Source: a virus
IMG/VR virus record: IMGVR_UViG_3300042691_040495
Span: 32,682-96,681 of that record
Length of the DNA stretch: 64,000 bases
Direction: 5' to 3' (one strand)
Within the stretch, counting starts at the first letter, position 1; each line of letters starts with the position of its first letter. Below, piece by piece: positions 15,927 to 23,728 of the stretch. The translations under genes and the position numbers were made by a program. The notes under the pieces are model-generated. The model did no database searches and was not told the origin of the DNA. It saw only the letters and a list, made by a program, of their open reading frames with translations.

Positions 15927-16296
15927 TTTCATTTTTAATCCAACTGATCGAGTTGATTTTACAGATACGGGCTATTATTGTCTTATCGGCTCAGAGAATT
16001 ACATAGATGGTGAAGGATATCCTAGACTTGAAAAAGATAGTAAAAAAGTATTAGCAAAAAAAATAATTAAAACAGATTCTCAGCCGCAATATTTTATTAA
16101 GATTTCTAATAATAATAAACTATTTAATCCATTAGGATCTGGTCTAGAGGATAAATCATACAGCATAGTAGATAATGTATGTAGGCCATCCGATAAATTT
16201 AGGGCTGTAAATGAAAAAGTATTTAATATGTATTTAAATTTTCTATCAACTAAAAACACATCATGGTTAACAAGAGCAGAAAGAGAGATAATCTAA
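15919..16296 (+). CDS. Hypothetical protein, paralogue of the gene at 14824
   Basis: A protein of 125 residues homologous over its full length to the 135-residue product at 14824-15231 (shared FIFN, YCLxGxExxID, LFNP and FLxTKNxSWL positions). The two have drifted far apart, so the duplication is not recent. Its stop overlaps the next start (TAATG). No known family or motif. Confidence 0.55.
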   Translation: MDNFIFNPTDRVDFTDTGYYCLIGSENYIDGEGYPRLEKDSKKVLAKKIIKTDSQPQYFIKISNNNKLFNPLGSGLEDKSYSIVDNVCRPSDKFRAVNEKVFNMYLNFLSTKNTSWLTRAEREII

Positions 16297-16622
16297 TGGC
16301 TAAACTAAACAAAACACAGAAGTATGCTATACAATGGTTAAATTCTACTGGTTATGCAAGTGAGGCTATTGCTAAAGAATTAAATCTAACAGTGGAACAA
16401 ATAGAGTCAATTATACCAAAAGTAGATACTCCAGTAGCAGATAATAAAGTCCAATCAATATCATCAGCAAAAGATTTAATGATTACACATACGTCTGGTA
16501 AAAAAATCAATTCGGTTGCTATAATGACAAAGGAAGCATCAGAAATTGTTGATACATCCAATAAAAATGCTCCAGTAATTAATATTGATAATAAAAAAGG
16601 AATTTTTAGACCTAAAAAATAA
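16296..16622 (+). CDS. Small protein with N-terminal helix-turn-helix
   Basis: A protein of 108 residues from the ATG overlapping the previous TAA. Residues about 7-36 (AIQWLNSTGYASEAIAKELNLTVEQIESII) fit a helix-turn-helix of the type used by small phage regulators and terminase small subunits. The rest is low-complexity and polar and ends in a basic FRPKK. It could be a transcription factor for this block, or a packaging or replication accessory. The next gene begins two bases later. Confidence 0.5.
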   Translation: MAKLNKTQKYAIQWLNSTGYASEAIAKELNLTVEQIESIIPKVDTPVADNKVQSISSAKDLMITHTSGKKINSVAIMTKEASEIVDTSNKNAPVINIDNKKGIFRPKK

Positions 16623-16623
16623 T

Positions 16624-17046
16624 ATGTATCCATCAAGATACTCTAATGGCAAAACCGTCTCTGCTGCTCAATATATTACAGAGCTAATATGTGAGCATAA
16701 GGCCCGTATAGAAAAATTGGATCTTCATTATAGATTTTGGACTAATAAGGAGTGGTCTAAATACTATAGAGATCAGATAGCAACAGCCAATAAGCTTTTA
16801 AAGAAGTATACAGCCAAAGCTATCATCAGAGCATTGAATGACAAAAAAGCAGAAAAAATCTATTCTTTGCGAGCGCCGCATCTAGTTGCTATTATAGACC
16901 ACCATGAGTCTATTTTAGGATCTGAGAACACGGACTTAACGGAGAATATAGACAGATCAGAAAAGAAAACTTTCAGACAAAAAACAAATACAAAACAGGG
17001 CATACTTTCTAGATTAAAGGAATTAGATGATGGCAACAACTCTTAA
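16624..17046 (+). CDS. Hypothetical basic helical protein
   Basis: A protein of 140 residues from ATG 16624 (an upstream in-frame start at 16585 would overlap the previous gene). It is Lys/Arg-rich and largely helical: RIEKLDLHYRFWTNKEWSKYYRDQIATANKLLKKY. A DNA-associated role would fit its charge and its place immediately before recA, with which it overlaps. No family recognised. Confidence 0.5.
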   Translation: MYPSRYSNGKTVSAAQYITELICEHKARIEKLDLHYRFWTNKEWSKYYRDQIATANKLLKKYTAKAIIRALNDKKAEKIYSLRAPHLVAIIDHHESILGSENTDLTENIDRSEKKTFRQKTNTKQGILSRLKELDDGNNS

Positions 17047-18049
17047 AGAAGATGTGATCAAAAATTTTGGAGATGAAATAATACTATCTGGTAATGCTCT
17101 AGTAGATAAAAAAGTATTAACTATTCCTGTGAGTCCAGCATTAGACATTGCTTTAAATGGTGGAATTCCAGAGGGAAGTTTCGTTGTTCTTACGGGTCAG
17201 CCAAAATGTGGTAAAACCACAACATCATTAGCTTTTTCAGCAACGGCACAACAAAAAGAATACGCTCATGGATCATTCAAAGATGGTCGCCAAGTGTACT
17301 ACCTTAACATTGAGGGTAGATTGAAAAAGAGAGATCTAGAAGGAATTCCAGGATTGGATCTCTCTAGATTTCATGTTATAGGAAGTCAACAAGGTAAAAT
17401 ACTTCATGGCGAAGAATATTTACAAATTGCTGAAAGAATTATTAATGAAGTCCCAGGATGCGTTCTGATCATAGACTCATATTCTGCATTATGTACAGAA
17501 GCTGAGATCACAAGTGATATGGATAAAATGCAAAGAGCAGATGGTGCTAAACTATTAGCTAAATTTTGTCGCAAGGTAGCAAACGTTATACCTGTCAATA
17601 GAAATATTGTAATCGGTATTACTCATCTTATGGGTAATCCAACAGGATATGGTGCAGAGTTTAAAGAAAAAAGCGGCCAAGCAATAGCATACCAGACTGA
17701 TATCAAGCTCAGGGCGAAAACATTTAAACCATGGGTGGTTGGGACCGATAATACTCAGATCGGGCAGGAAATCGAATGGCAAGTGGTCTGTTCGGCACTT
17801 GGACCACCAGGGGCAGTTACAACCAGTTTCATCAGATACGGACAAGGTATTGACAAATGTACAGAATTGATCAATTTAGCTTCTGATGTTGGTATTATTA
17901 ATAAAGGTGGCGCTTGGTATACCATAACCGTTCTCGAAGATAAGCCAAAATTTCAAGGAACAGAAAAAGTAAGAAATTTTCTATTAGAGAATAAAGAAGC
18001 ATACGAGTCTGTTGAAAAATCCGTTAAAGAGGTTTTGGGAATAAAATGA
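17030..18049 (+). CDS. RecA/UvsX-like recombinase
   Basis: A protein of 339 residues, a RecA-fold strand-exchange ATPase for phage recombination and repair. The N-terminal LDIALNGGIPEGSFVVLTG precedes Walker A GQPKCGKTT (about residues 56-64, RecA usually GPESSGKTT). YYLNIEGR holds the position of the catalytic Glu, and CVLIIDSYSAL is Walker B. Loop regions follow (AEITSDMDKMQRADGAKLL; NPTGYGAEFKEKSGQAIAYQTD). Length is close to bacterial RecA. AAAGG precedes ATG 17030; ATG 17027 is the alternative. It overlaps neighbours on both sides and heads the core replication genes. Confidence 0.85.
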   Translation: MATTLKEDVIKNFGDEIILSGNALVDKKVLTIPVSPALDIALNGGIPEGSFVVLTGQPKCGKTTTSLAFSATAQQKEYAHGSFKDGRQVYYLNIEGRLKKRDLEGIPGLDLSRFHVIGSQQGKILHGEEYLQIAERIINEVPGCVLIIDSYSALCTEAEITSDMDKMQRADGAKLLAKFCRKVANVIPVNRNIVIGITHLMGNPTGYGAEFKEKSGQAIAYQTDIKLRAKTFKPWVVGTDNTQIGQEIEWQVVCSALGPPGAVTTSFIRYGQGIDKCTELINLASDVGIINKGGAWYTITVLEDKPKFQGTEKVRNFLLENKEAYESVEKSVKEVLGIK

Positions 18050-18465
18050 ATATTGTTGATTTGGATGGAAATAATATTAATTGGAGTTTAACTGGTCATA
18101 TTTCAAAAGGCAGAATTAATGATAAATCTTCTTTTCATTTGGCTGCTAGGAAACTGTTAATAGAAAGTTTTCCAACACTACAAATTTTAGAAGAAGTTCC
18201 TATTCCTCTTAGAAGATCAGAGACTTTATATCTTGACTTTTATTTACCTCTTATAAAGAGAGTAATAGAAGTTCATGGAGAACAACACTATAAATTTATT
18301 CCATTCTATCATAGTTCTAAAATGAATTTCTTAAAAGCGGTAAAAAGAGATAATGAAAAAAAAGAATGGTGCGAAAAGAATGGTATAACACACACTATAT
18401 TACCTTATAATGAGTCAATAGAAACATGGAGAAAAATATTAGCTTATGAGTACACGAACAGCTAA
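18046..18465 (+). CDS. PD-(D/E)XK endonuclease (DUF559/Vsr-like)
   Basis: A protein of 139 residues. The core LYLDFYLPLIKRVIEVHGEQHY (residues about 65-86) has the catalytic Asp, then E-x-H/G-E-Q-H as in Vsr-like and DUF559 nucleases. The N-terminal SSFHLAARKLLIESFP is the usual helix before the core. It overlaps recA by 4 nt and the next gene by 20 nt. It may be a structure-specific or nicking nuclease for recombination intermediates, or a homing enzyme lodged beside recA. A second, larger enzyme with the same core is at 35136. Confidence 0.65.
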   Translation: MNIVDLDGNNINWSLTGHISKGRINDKSSFHLAARKLLIESFPTLQILEEVPIPLRRSETLYLDFYLPLIKRVIEVHGEQHYKFIPFYHSSKMNFLKAVKRDNEKKEWCEKNGITHTILPYNESIETWRKILAYEYTNS

Positions 18466-18943
18466 AGAAGATCTACAACATTGGGATAATATTCTGGATG
18501 AATATGAATCATCAATATCTTTACCTAAATACGCGGCCCAATACGGAGTGTCAGAAAGCGAAATTAACCAATACTTAACAATGACACGTGATGAAATAGA
18601 AAAAATTTCACCGGAGGATTGTGCTCAAATATCTTACAGATTAGCTCAATTTGCATTTCATGTTCAAAGAACTATTAATAGAGAAATAGCCAGATTAAAT
18701 TGGTCAGAAGAAACAATTAAAGAAACTATAGCAGATGAAATAAATAACTATAAGGGATACGGATTTGTAGAAAAATCTTTACAAGCGATAAAACATAATG
18801 ACAAAGCATCGTCATTAAATAATATAAAAAAGTATGCTAAACAAAGAATTGATAGATTATCATATATCGCTAATAGTATAAAAAATCTATCTGATATTAT
18901 GATGGCTATCCAGAAAACAAAGGTGCAGCATGGATCCAAATGA
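18446..18943 (+). CDS. Hypothetical replication-block protein
   Basis: A protein of 165 residues, all-helical by composition. The N-terminal region has a possible helix-turn-helix (SISLPKYAAQYGVSESEINQYL, about residues 18-40), followed by long charged helices. It overlaps the upstream nuclease by 20 nt and the downstream zinc protein by 14 nt. Candidates are a helicase loader or DNA-binding mediator because it lies two genes before the DnaB-like helicase. This is inference from position only. Confidence 0.5.
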   Translation: MSTRTAKEDLQHWDNILDEYESSISLPKYAAQYGVSESEINQYLTMTRDEIEKISPEDCAQISYRLAQFAFHVQRTINREIARLNWSEETIKETIADEINNYKGYGFVEKSLQAIKHNDKASSLNNIKKYAKQRIDRLSYIANSIKNLSDIMMAIQKTKVQHGSK

Positions 18944-19373
18944 CCTATTAAAAGACCCTGAACAACTTAAGAGTTTAATTTCTTTATTGCAAGGACTCGT
19001 GGACCAAGTATCCGCAGATGATACACCCAAAGAAAAACCTCAAAATAAGAACGTGGCCCCTTCAAAACCATCGTCTACTATAAAGACGAAGGGTCGTCAA
19101 AAAGTAGGTGGCAACAATAATATAAAGTCAAAAAAGACACAGCCAGAAAATATCAACGAGTTTGAAAAAATGGCTGAGTTTAGAATGCATAAGGATGATT
19201 GTGCAATAGATAAAAAACTATGCTCAAATCCACCAGTAGCACGAATGAGAGATTTTGAGTTTGTTGATGTTACTTGCAGAGTTTGTGGCAAAAAAGAATC
19301 TATAGCCCCATCTCTGCTATTTGATACTCCTTCACGATACAAGTGTAATAATTGCTCAACCCAATCTGGTTAA
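18930..19373 (+). CDS. Zinc-finger protein of the replication block
   Basis: A protein of 147 residues. N-terminal helix MDPNDLLKDPEQLKSLISLL, a disordered Lys/Pro/Asn linker (residues 30-70), then a C-terminal domain with VTCRVCGKKES and YKCNNCSTQ, two C-x2-C pairs forming a zinc ribbon (about residues 110-145). The linker and ribbon suggest a nucleic-acid or protein adaptor. It ends 3 nt before the helicase gene, so a role with helicase or primase is plausible. Not a known family to me. Confidence 0.55.
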   Translation: MDPNDLLKDPEQLKSLISLLQGLVDQVSADDTPKEKPQNKNVAPSKPSSTIKTKGRQKVGGNNNIKSKKTQPENINEFEKMAEFRMHKDDCAIDKKLCSNPPVARMRDFEFVDVTCRVCGKKESIAPSLLFDTPSRYKCNNCSTQSG

Positions 19374-19376
19374 AAT

Positions 19377-20846
19377 ATGATTTTGTGTGATCCATCAGCC
19401 GAAAGAGCTGTTCTTAGTGGTATATTAAAATACGGTGAAGATGCATACTTGGATATTGCTGATATCTTACAAGAATCATCATTCACAATAGATAGTAATC
19501 AAATAATATTCAAGTGTTTAAAAAATATTTGTGAAAAAGAACCAAAACCCAATATTGATTTGGCGTCAGTTTATTCGTCAGCACAAGAATTAGACTTATC
19601 AAACATACTATCAAAAAAAGAAGAAGCTCAACATTTAAGAGCCATCTTTGATTTTCCTGTTAATCTGGAAAATATTAGAAAATTTGCTTCAAAAATAAAG
19701 AAACTTGAAATAGCCAGACTCCTACACAAAGAGATGGATCAGGTTCAGGAAAGGTTACTTGATGTAACTGGAAGCGAATCTATATCTAATATTATAGGAA
19801 TAGCCGAAGAATCCATATTTAATTTTTCCTCATCATTATCTAACGATAGCGATGCTGCACCAGCCTTTATAGCTAACGATATTGATAATTATATCGAATT
19901 TCTACAATCTAATAAGGTTGATCAAATAGGAATATCAACTGGCTTTCCTGTTTATGATCAGGCTATCGGTGGAGGATTAAGAAAAGGAACCGTTAATGTT
20001 ATTGCTGCTCGACCAAAAGTTGGTAAAACCCTGTTATCAGATAACATGGGATATTATATAGCTAGTAAACTAAAAATACCAGTTTTGAATATGGACACAG
20101 AAATGACTAGAGAAGATCATGTTCATAGGATTCTTGCCATGTCATCTGAAATTGAGATCAATAAGATTGAAACTGGAAAATTTTCAGAAACCCCAAGCTC
20201 TTTTTCTAAAATACAAGCAGCAATTAAAGAACTAAAAGAAAGTCGTCTTTATCATAAAAGTATTGCTGGTAAACCATTCGAAGAACAACTATCTATAATG
20301 AGAAGATGGTTGGTCAAAGAGGTTGGACTTAACGATGATGGTACGGCAAAAGACTGTGTTATAATATATGACTATCTAAAACTGATGGATAGTACAGGTA
20401 TCAGTCAGGACATGAAAGAATACCAAGTACTAGGCTTTATGATGACAGCATTGCATAATTTTGCAATACAATATAAAGTACCAATTCTATCTTTTATTCA
20501 ATTAAATAGAGACGGAATAACTAAAGAAAGCACAGACACCGCAAGCGGATCAGATCGTATTATATGGTTATGCAGCAACTTCACCATCTTCAAAAGAAAA
20601 AGCGACGAAGAGATTGCGGAAGATGGACAGGATGCTGGTAATAGAAAATTAGTACCACTAATTAGTCGCCATGGAGGAGGACTAGACGATAATGATTATA
20701 TAAACTGCCACATGAAGGGATGGTGTGCAAAAATAACAGAAGGTAAGACAAGATTAGAATTAATGAGCGGATCTAATAAGCAAAAGGACGGATTTATAGT
20801 CGATGAAAACAACGATGAAGAAGCAGAAGAAATACCATTCATATGA
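19377..20846 (+). CDS. DnaB-like replicative helicase
   Basis: A protein of 489 residues, the normal length for DnaB. The N-terminal helical domain starts with DPSAERAVLSGILKYGEDAYLDIADIL. The RecA-like motor begins near residue 180 (GISTGFPVYDQAIGGGLRKG), with Walker A ARPKVGKT near 211-218, MDTEMTREDHVHRILA, Walker B CVIIYDYLKLM near 327 and SFIQLNRDG. It would unwind DNA at the phage fork. The C-terminal acidic tail may bind primase or SSB. It overlaps the primase gene by 44 nt. Confidence 0.85.
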   Translation: MILCDPSAERAVLSGILKYGEDAYLDIADILQESSFTIDSNQIIFKCLKNICEKEPKPNIDLASVYSSAQELDLSNILSKKEEAQHLRAIFDFPVNLENIRKFASKIKKLEIARLLHKEMDQVQERLLDVTGSESISNIIGIAEESIFNFSSSLSNDSDAAPAFIANDIDNYIEFLQSNKVDQIGISTGFPVYDQAIGGGLRKGTVNVIAARPKVGKTLLSDNMGYYIASKLKIPVLNMDTEMTREDHVHRILAMSSEIEINKIETGKFSETPSSFSKIQAAIKELKESRLYHKSIAGKPFEEQLSIMRRWLVKEVGLNDDGTAKDCVIIYDYLKLMDSTGISQDMKEYQVLGFMMTALHNFAIQYKVPILSFIQLNRDGITKESTDTASGSDRIIWLCSNFTIFKRKSDEEIAEDGQDAGNRKLVPLISRHGGGLDDNDYINCHMKGWCAKITEGKTRLELMSGSNKQKDGFIVDENNDEEAEEIPFI

Positions 20847-21966
20847 TCAATATCAGTTAAAGCATTTATCTGATTTGGTTTGTGACGATATAGAAAATTT
20901 ACTCATATCATTAGGTATAGACTCCTATAAGATATTGGATAAAATGGTAACCATGAGTTGTCCAATTCATGGAGGAGACAATGACTCTGCATTTAATCTA
21001 TATCATCAAGGAGATTCTTATAGAGGTAATTGGAAATGCAGAACACACCAATGTGAAAATGTTTTCAAATCATCCATCATAGGTTTTATTAGAGGATGCT
21101 TATCTAGTCAGCAAGGCTGGACAAAATCCGGTGATGACATGATCTCATTTAATGAGGCTCTAAAATTTGCTATAGATTTTGCAAATCATGATCCATCTGA
21201 TCATAAACAAACAAGAAAAGCAAAAGAGAAAAATAATTTCATCAATGCTATTAAAAACATTGCACCAGAACAAAATAAACCACAACTTGTATCTAGATCT
21301 TTGGTTATTAAATCTTTGAATATACCATCAAAATATTTTATGGACAGAGGATTCTCTAAAGACATATTAATCAAGTATGACGTCGGAGACTGTATAGGAC
21401 AAGGTAAAGAAATGAGTAATCGCGCTGTTGTACCAGTTTATGATAATGATATGAATGGAATGGCAGGATGCACAGGGCGAACAATTTTTGGAAAATGTAA
21501 TAAATGTTCATCTTTCCATAATATTAATCAAGAATGTCCCAGTGATAGAGATAAGTGGCTAAACTCTAAATGGAGACACAACAAAAATTTTAAAACACAA
21601 GAACATCTATATAATTATTGGTTTGCTAAAAAATTCATTCTAGAAACAAAAACCGTAATCATAGTTGAGAGTCCGGGAAATGTATGGAGACTAGAGGAGT
21701 CTGGTATTCATAATTCAGTAGCAATTTTCGGTTCTTCAATGAGCCATAAACAAAAAATGATTCTGGATGCTTCTGGAGCAATGAATATAATAACTATCAT
21801 GGATAGCGATAATGCTGGTCAAGAAGCGGCAAAACAAATAGAGATCAAATGTGGTAGAACTTACAATATTAAAAACATAAAACTGTCATATAACGATGTT
21901 GCAGATATGACTGCAGAGCAAATTAAACTCGAAATAGTTCCCCAAATACAGGATTATTTATGCTAA
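20803..21966 (+). CDS. DnaG-like primase (CHC2 zinc finger plus Toprim)
   Basis: A protein of 387 residues. A zinc-binding domain near residues 48-90 has SCPIHGG and KCRTHQC. A RNA-polymerase-like core follows with RAVVPVYDNDMNGMAGCTGR. The Toprim domain has VIIVESPGNVWRLEE (catalytic Glu near 288) and IITIMDSDNAGQEA (DxD near 328). A second small Cys cluster, GKCNKCSSF then C, lies between and may bind another zinc. It would make primers for the phage polymerase. The N-terminus overlaps the helicase gene by 44 nt; no better start is visible. It overlaps dNMP kinase by 7 nt. Confidence 0.8.
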   Translation: MKTTMKKQKKYHSYDQYQLKHLSDLVCDDIENLLISLGIDSYKILDKMVTMSCPIHGGDNDSAFNLYHQGDSYRGNWKCRTHQCENVFKSSIIGFIRGCLSSQQGWTKSGDDMISFNEALKFAIDFANHDPSDHKQTRKAKEKNNFINAIKNIAPEQNKPQLVSRSLVIKSLNIPSKYFMDRGFSKDILIKYDVGDCIGQGKEMSNRAVVPVYDNDMNGMAGCTGRTIFGKCNKCSSFHNINQECPSDRDKWLNSKWRHNKNFKTQEHLYNYWFAKKFILETKTVIIVESPGNVWRLEESGIHNSVAIFGSSMSHKQKMILDASGAMNIITIMDSDNAGQEAAKQIEIKCGRTYNIKNIKLSYNDVADMTAEQIKLEIVPQIQDYLC

Positions 21967-22691
21967 TATTAGGAATATCTGGACGAAAACAATCTGGAAA
22001 AAGTACGATAGGTAATTTTATTCTATCTTTATATTTAGCTAAATTAAACTATTGTGAAAAAATATACATGGATGAAGATGGTCAATTGTTGATATCTGAT
22101 ATTCTTGGAGATACTAGATTTGAAGGAATATTTAATCCTAGAAAAATGATGGAAGAATATAATGATCCAAGACTAGAACAAGCAATCAATAAATTGAATT
22201 CAAAAATTAAAGTATACAATTTTGCAGATATACTTAAAACCGATATATGCATCAATATTCTTGGCTTAACATATGATCAATGTTATGGTTCTGATACTAA
22301 TAAAAATGAAATGACAAATATAGTATGGGAAGATAAAAAATTATCAGCCAGAGACGTTATGCAAATTGTTGGTACAGATATTTTTAGAAAATTAGATACG
22401 AACGTATGGGTAAGAGCAACAATCAATAAGATAATAAGAGAGAAACCAGATCTTGCCGTAATAACAGACTGTAGATTTCCGAATGAAATTGATTGTATAA
22501 AAAATAGTGGTGGAAAAGTTATTAGGTTGACAAGAAATCCATTTGAGTCGGATCATCTAAGCGAAACGGTATTAGATAAAGATAATTATGATTGGACTAA
22601 TTTTGATTATGTGCTAGACAATTCGGACATTTCTTTATTAGATCAATTTACACAAGTTAAAAAACTATTAGAGGAGATACTCCCATTATAA
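21960..22691 (+). CDS. Deoxynucleoside monophosphate kinase
   Basis: A protein of 243 residues similar to the phage T4 gp1-type dNMP kinase, which phosphorylates dNMPs to dNDPs. The P-loop is GISGRKQSGKST (residues 5-16). Family motifs follow: FADILKTDICINILGLTYDQCYG, SARDVMQIVGTDIFRKLDTNVWV (about residues 132-156) and LAVITDCRFPNEID. It works with dCMP deaminase and the ribonucleotide reductase. Its last codons hold GAGGAG, which is probably the ribosome-binding site of the next gene. Confidence 0.8.
   Translation: MLILGISGRKQSGKSTIGNFILSLYLAKLNYCEKIYMDEDGQLLISDILGDTRFEGIFNPRKMMEEYNDPRLEQAINKLNSKIKVYNFADILKTDICINILGLTYDQCYGSDTNKNEMTNIVWEDKKLSARDVMQIVGTDIFRKLDTNVWVRATINKIIREKPDLAVITDCRFPNEIDCIKNSGGKVIRLTRNPFESDHLSETVLDKDNYDWTNFDYVLDNSDISLLDQFTQVKKLLEEILPL
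22671..22676 (+). promoter_or_regulatory. Shine-Dalgarno GAGGAG before a gene with a non-canonical start
   Basis: GAGGAG ends 8 nt before ATT 22685 and 11 nt before ATA 22688, whereas the first ATG of the downstream frame (22730) has no purine-rich site within 20 nt. The spacing favours initiation near 22685-22688. It is the main reason for the start chosen for the nuclease gene. Confidence 0.45.
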
Positions 22692-23728
22692 TTACATATT
22701 TTAGAAGCTCCTCATATAATACGCATAATATGTGTGAACAGCAGTATTTTTCAGAATACGTTCTAGGGTGGCGAGGGTTGAGCGGACAAAAGGCAGACAA
22801 AGGAACAATCTGTCACAAAGTTCTTGAAATTTTGGCAGTTATGAAAAAAGCAGAGCAGGATGGCCAGAGTACTATTAATGATGATTTGATTGGGGAATTA
22901 GATATTAATAATTATAATCTGGATATTATAATAGAAAAAGTATACTCATATTATACCCTTAATGCACAACATCATAAGTGGTCACCAAAAGACCATAAAG
23001 ACTGTAAAAGCTGGGTTTATAAAGCGATAGAATTTAATAATGGGATGTTTGATCCTAGGAATAGGAATATTTTATGTCCAGAACAGCATTTTGATTTTGA
23101 GATTAAAAAACCATGGGCCAAATATAATTACGATATTGGTAATGGTGAAAAATTAGAAGGTAATTTAGCATTAAAAGGCACCATAGATCTTATAACACTT
23201 GTTAATGACTCTACAATTGAAATAATAGATTGGAAAACCGGTCGTAGGCTAGATTGGGCTACAGGAGAAGAAAAAACCCAAGAAAAATTAGAAAAAGATC
23301 CACAATTAAAAATATACCATTATGCTATTAAACATTTATATCCTCATATTGAAAATATAATTTTTTCTATCTATTTCATCAATGATGGTGGTCCGTTTTC
23401 TATTTGTTTCCATGATTCAGATTTAAAATCGACCGAAGATATGTTAAGACAAAAATTTGAAGCAATTAAAAGTACAAAAAAACCTAGATTAAATAAAAGC
23501 TGGATGTGTAGTAAATTGTGTCACTTTGGCAAAACAACATTTGAGGGAACTCATATTCAACCAATAGAAGAATATAGGGACGGTCAGGTATGTAGAGTTG
23601 GTCAAACGATGACAAAGTGCGAGCAAATAAAACATGATCTTGATCTTTATGGTATCGACACTACAATGGGTTTGTACAAGAACAAGAATCATTCCTTTGG
23701 AAGTTACAAAGCTCCTGGATCACTATGA
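22685..23728 (+). CDS. PD-(D/E)XK nuclease, RecB/Cas4-like
   Basis: About 347 residues from ATT 22685, or 332 from ATG 22730. The RecB-type core has the motif-II Asp in LKGTIDLITL and IEIIDWKTGR, and the earlier His in DKGTICHKVLE. An N-terminal Cys (CEQQYFSEYVLGW) with a C-terminal cluster (WMCSKLCHFG and QVCRVGQTMTKC) may bind a Fe-S cluster, as in Cas4 and AddB. Codons 22691-22729 read ITYFRSSSYNTHN, the conserved lead-in of such nucleases, yet contain no canonical start. It may act as a 5' or 3' exonuclease in replication or recombination. It overlaps the polymerase gene by 4 nt. Confidence 0.7.
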   Translation: MIITYFRSSSYNTHNMCEQQYFSEYVLGWRGLSGQKADKGTICHKVLEILAVMKKAEQDGQSTINDDLIGELDINNYNLDIIIEKVYSYYTLNAQHHKWSPKDHKDCKSWVYKAIEFNNGMFDPRNRNILCPEQHFDFEIKKPWAKYNYDIGNGEKLEGNLALKGTIDLITLVNDSTIEIIDWKTGRRLDWATGEEKTQEKLEKDPQLKIYHYAIKHLYPHIENIIFSIYFINDGGPFSICFHDSDLKSTEDMLRQKFEAIKSTKKPRLNKSWMCSKLCHFGKTTFEGTHIQPIEEYRDGQVCRVGQTMTKCEQIKHDLDLYGIDTTMGLYKNKNHSFGSYKAPGSL

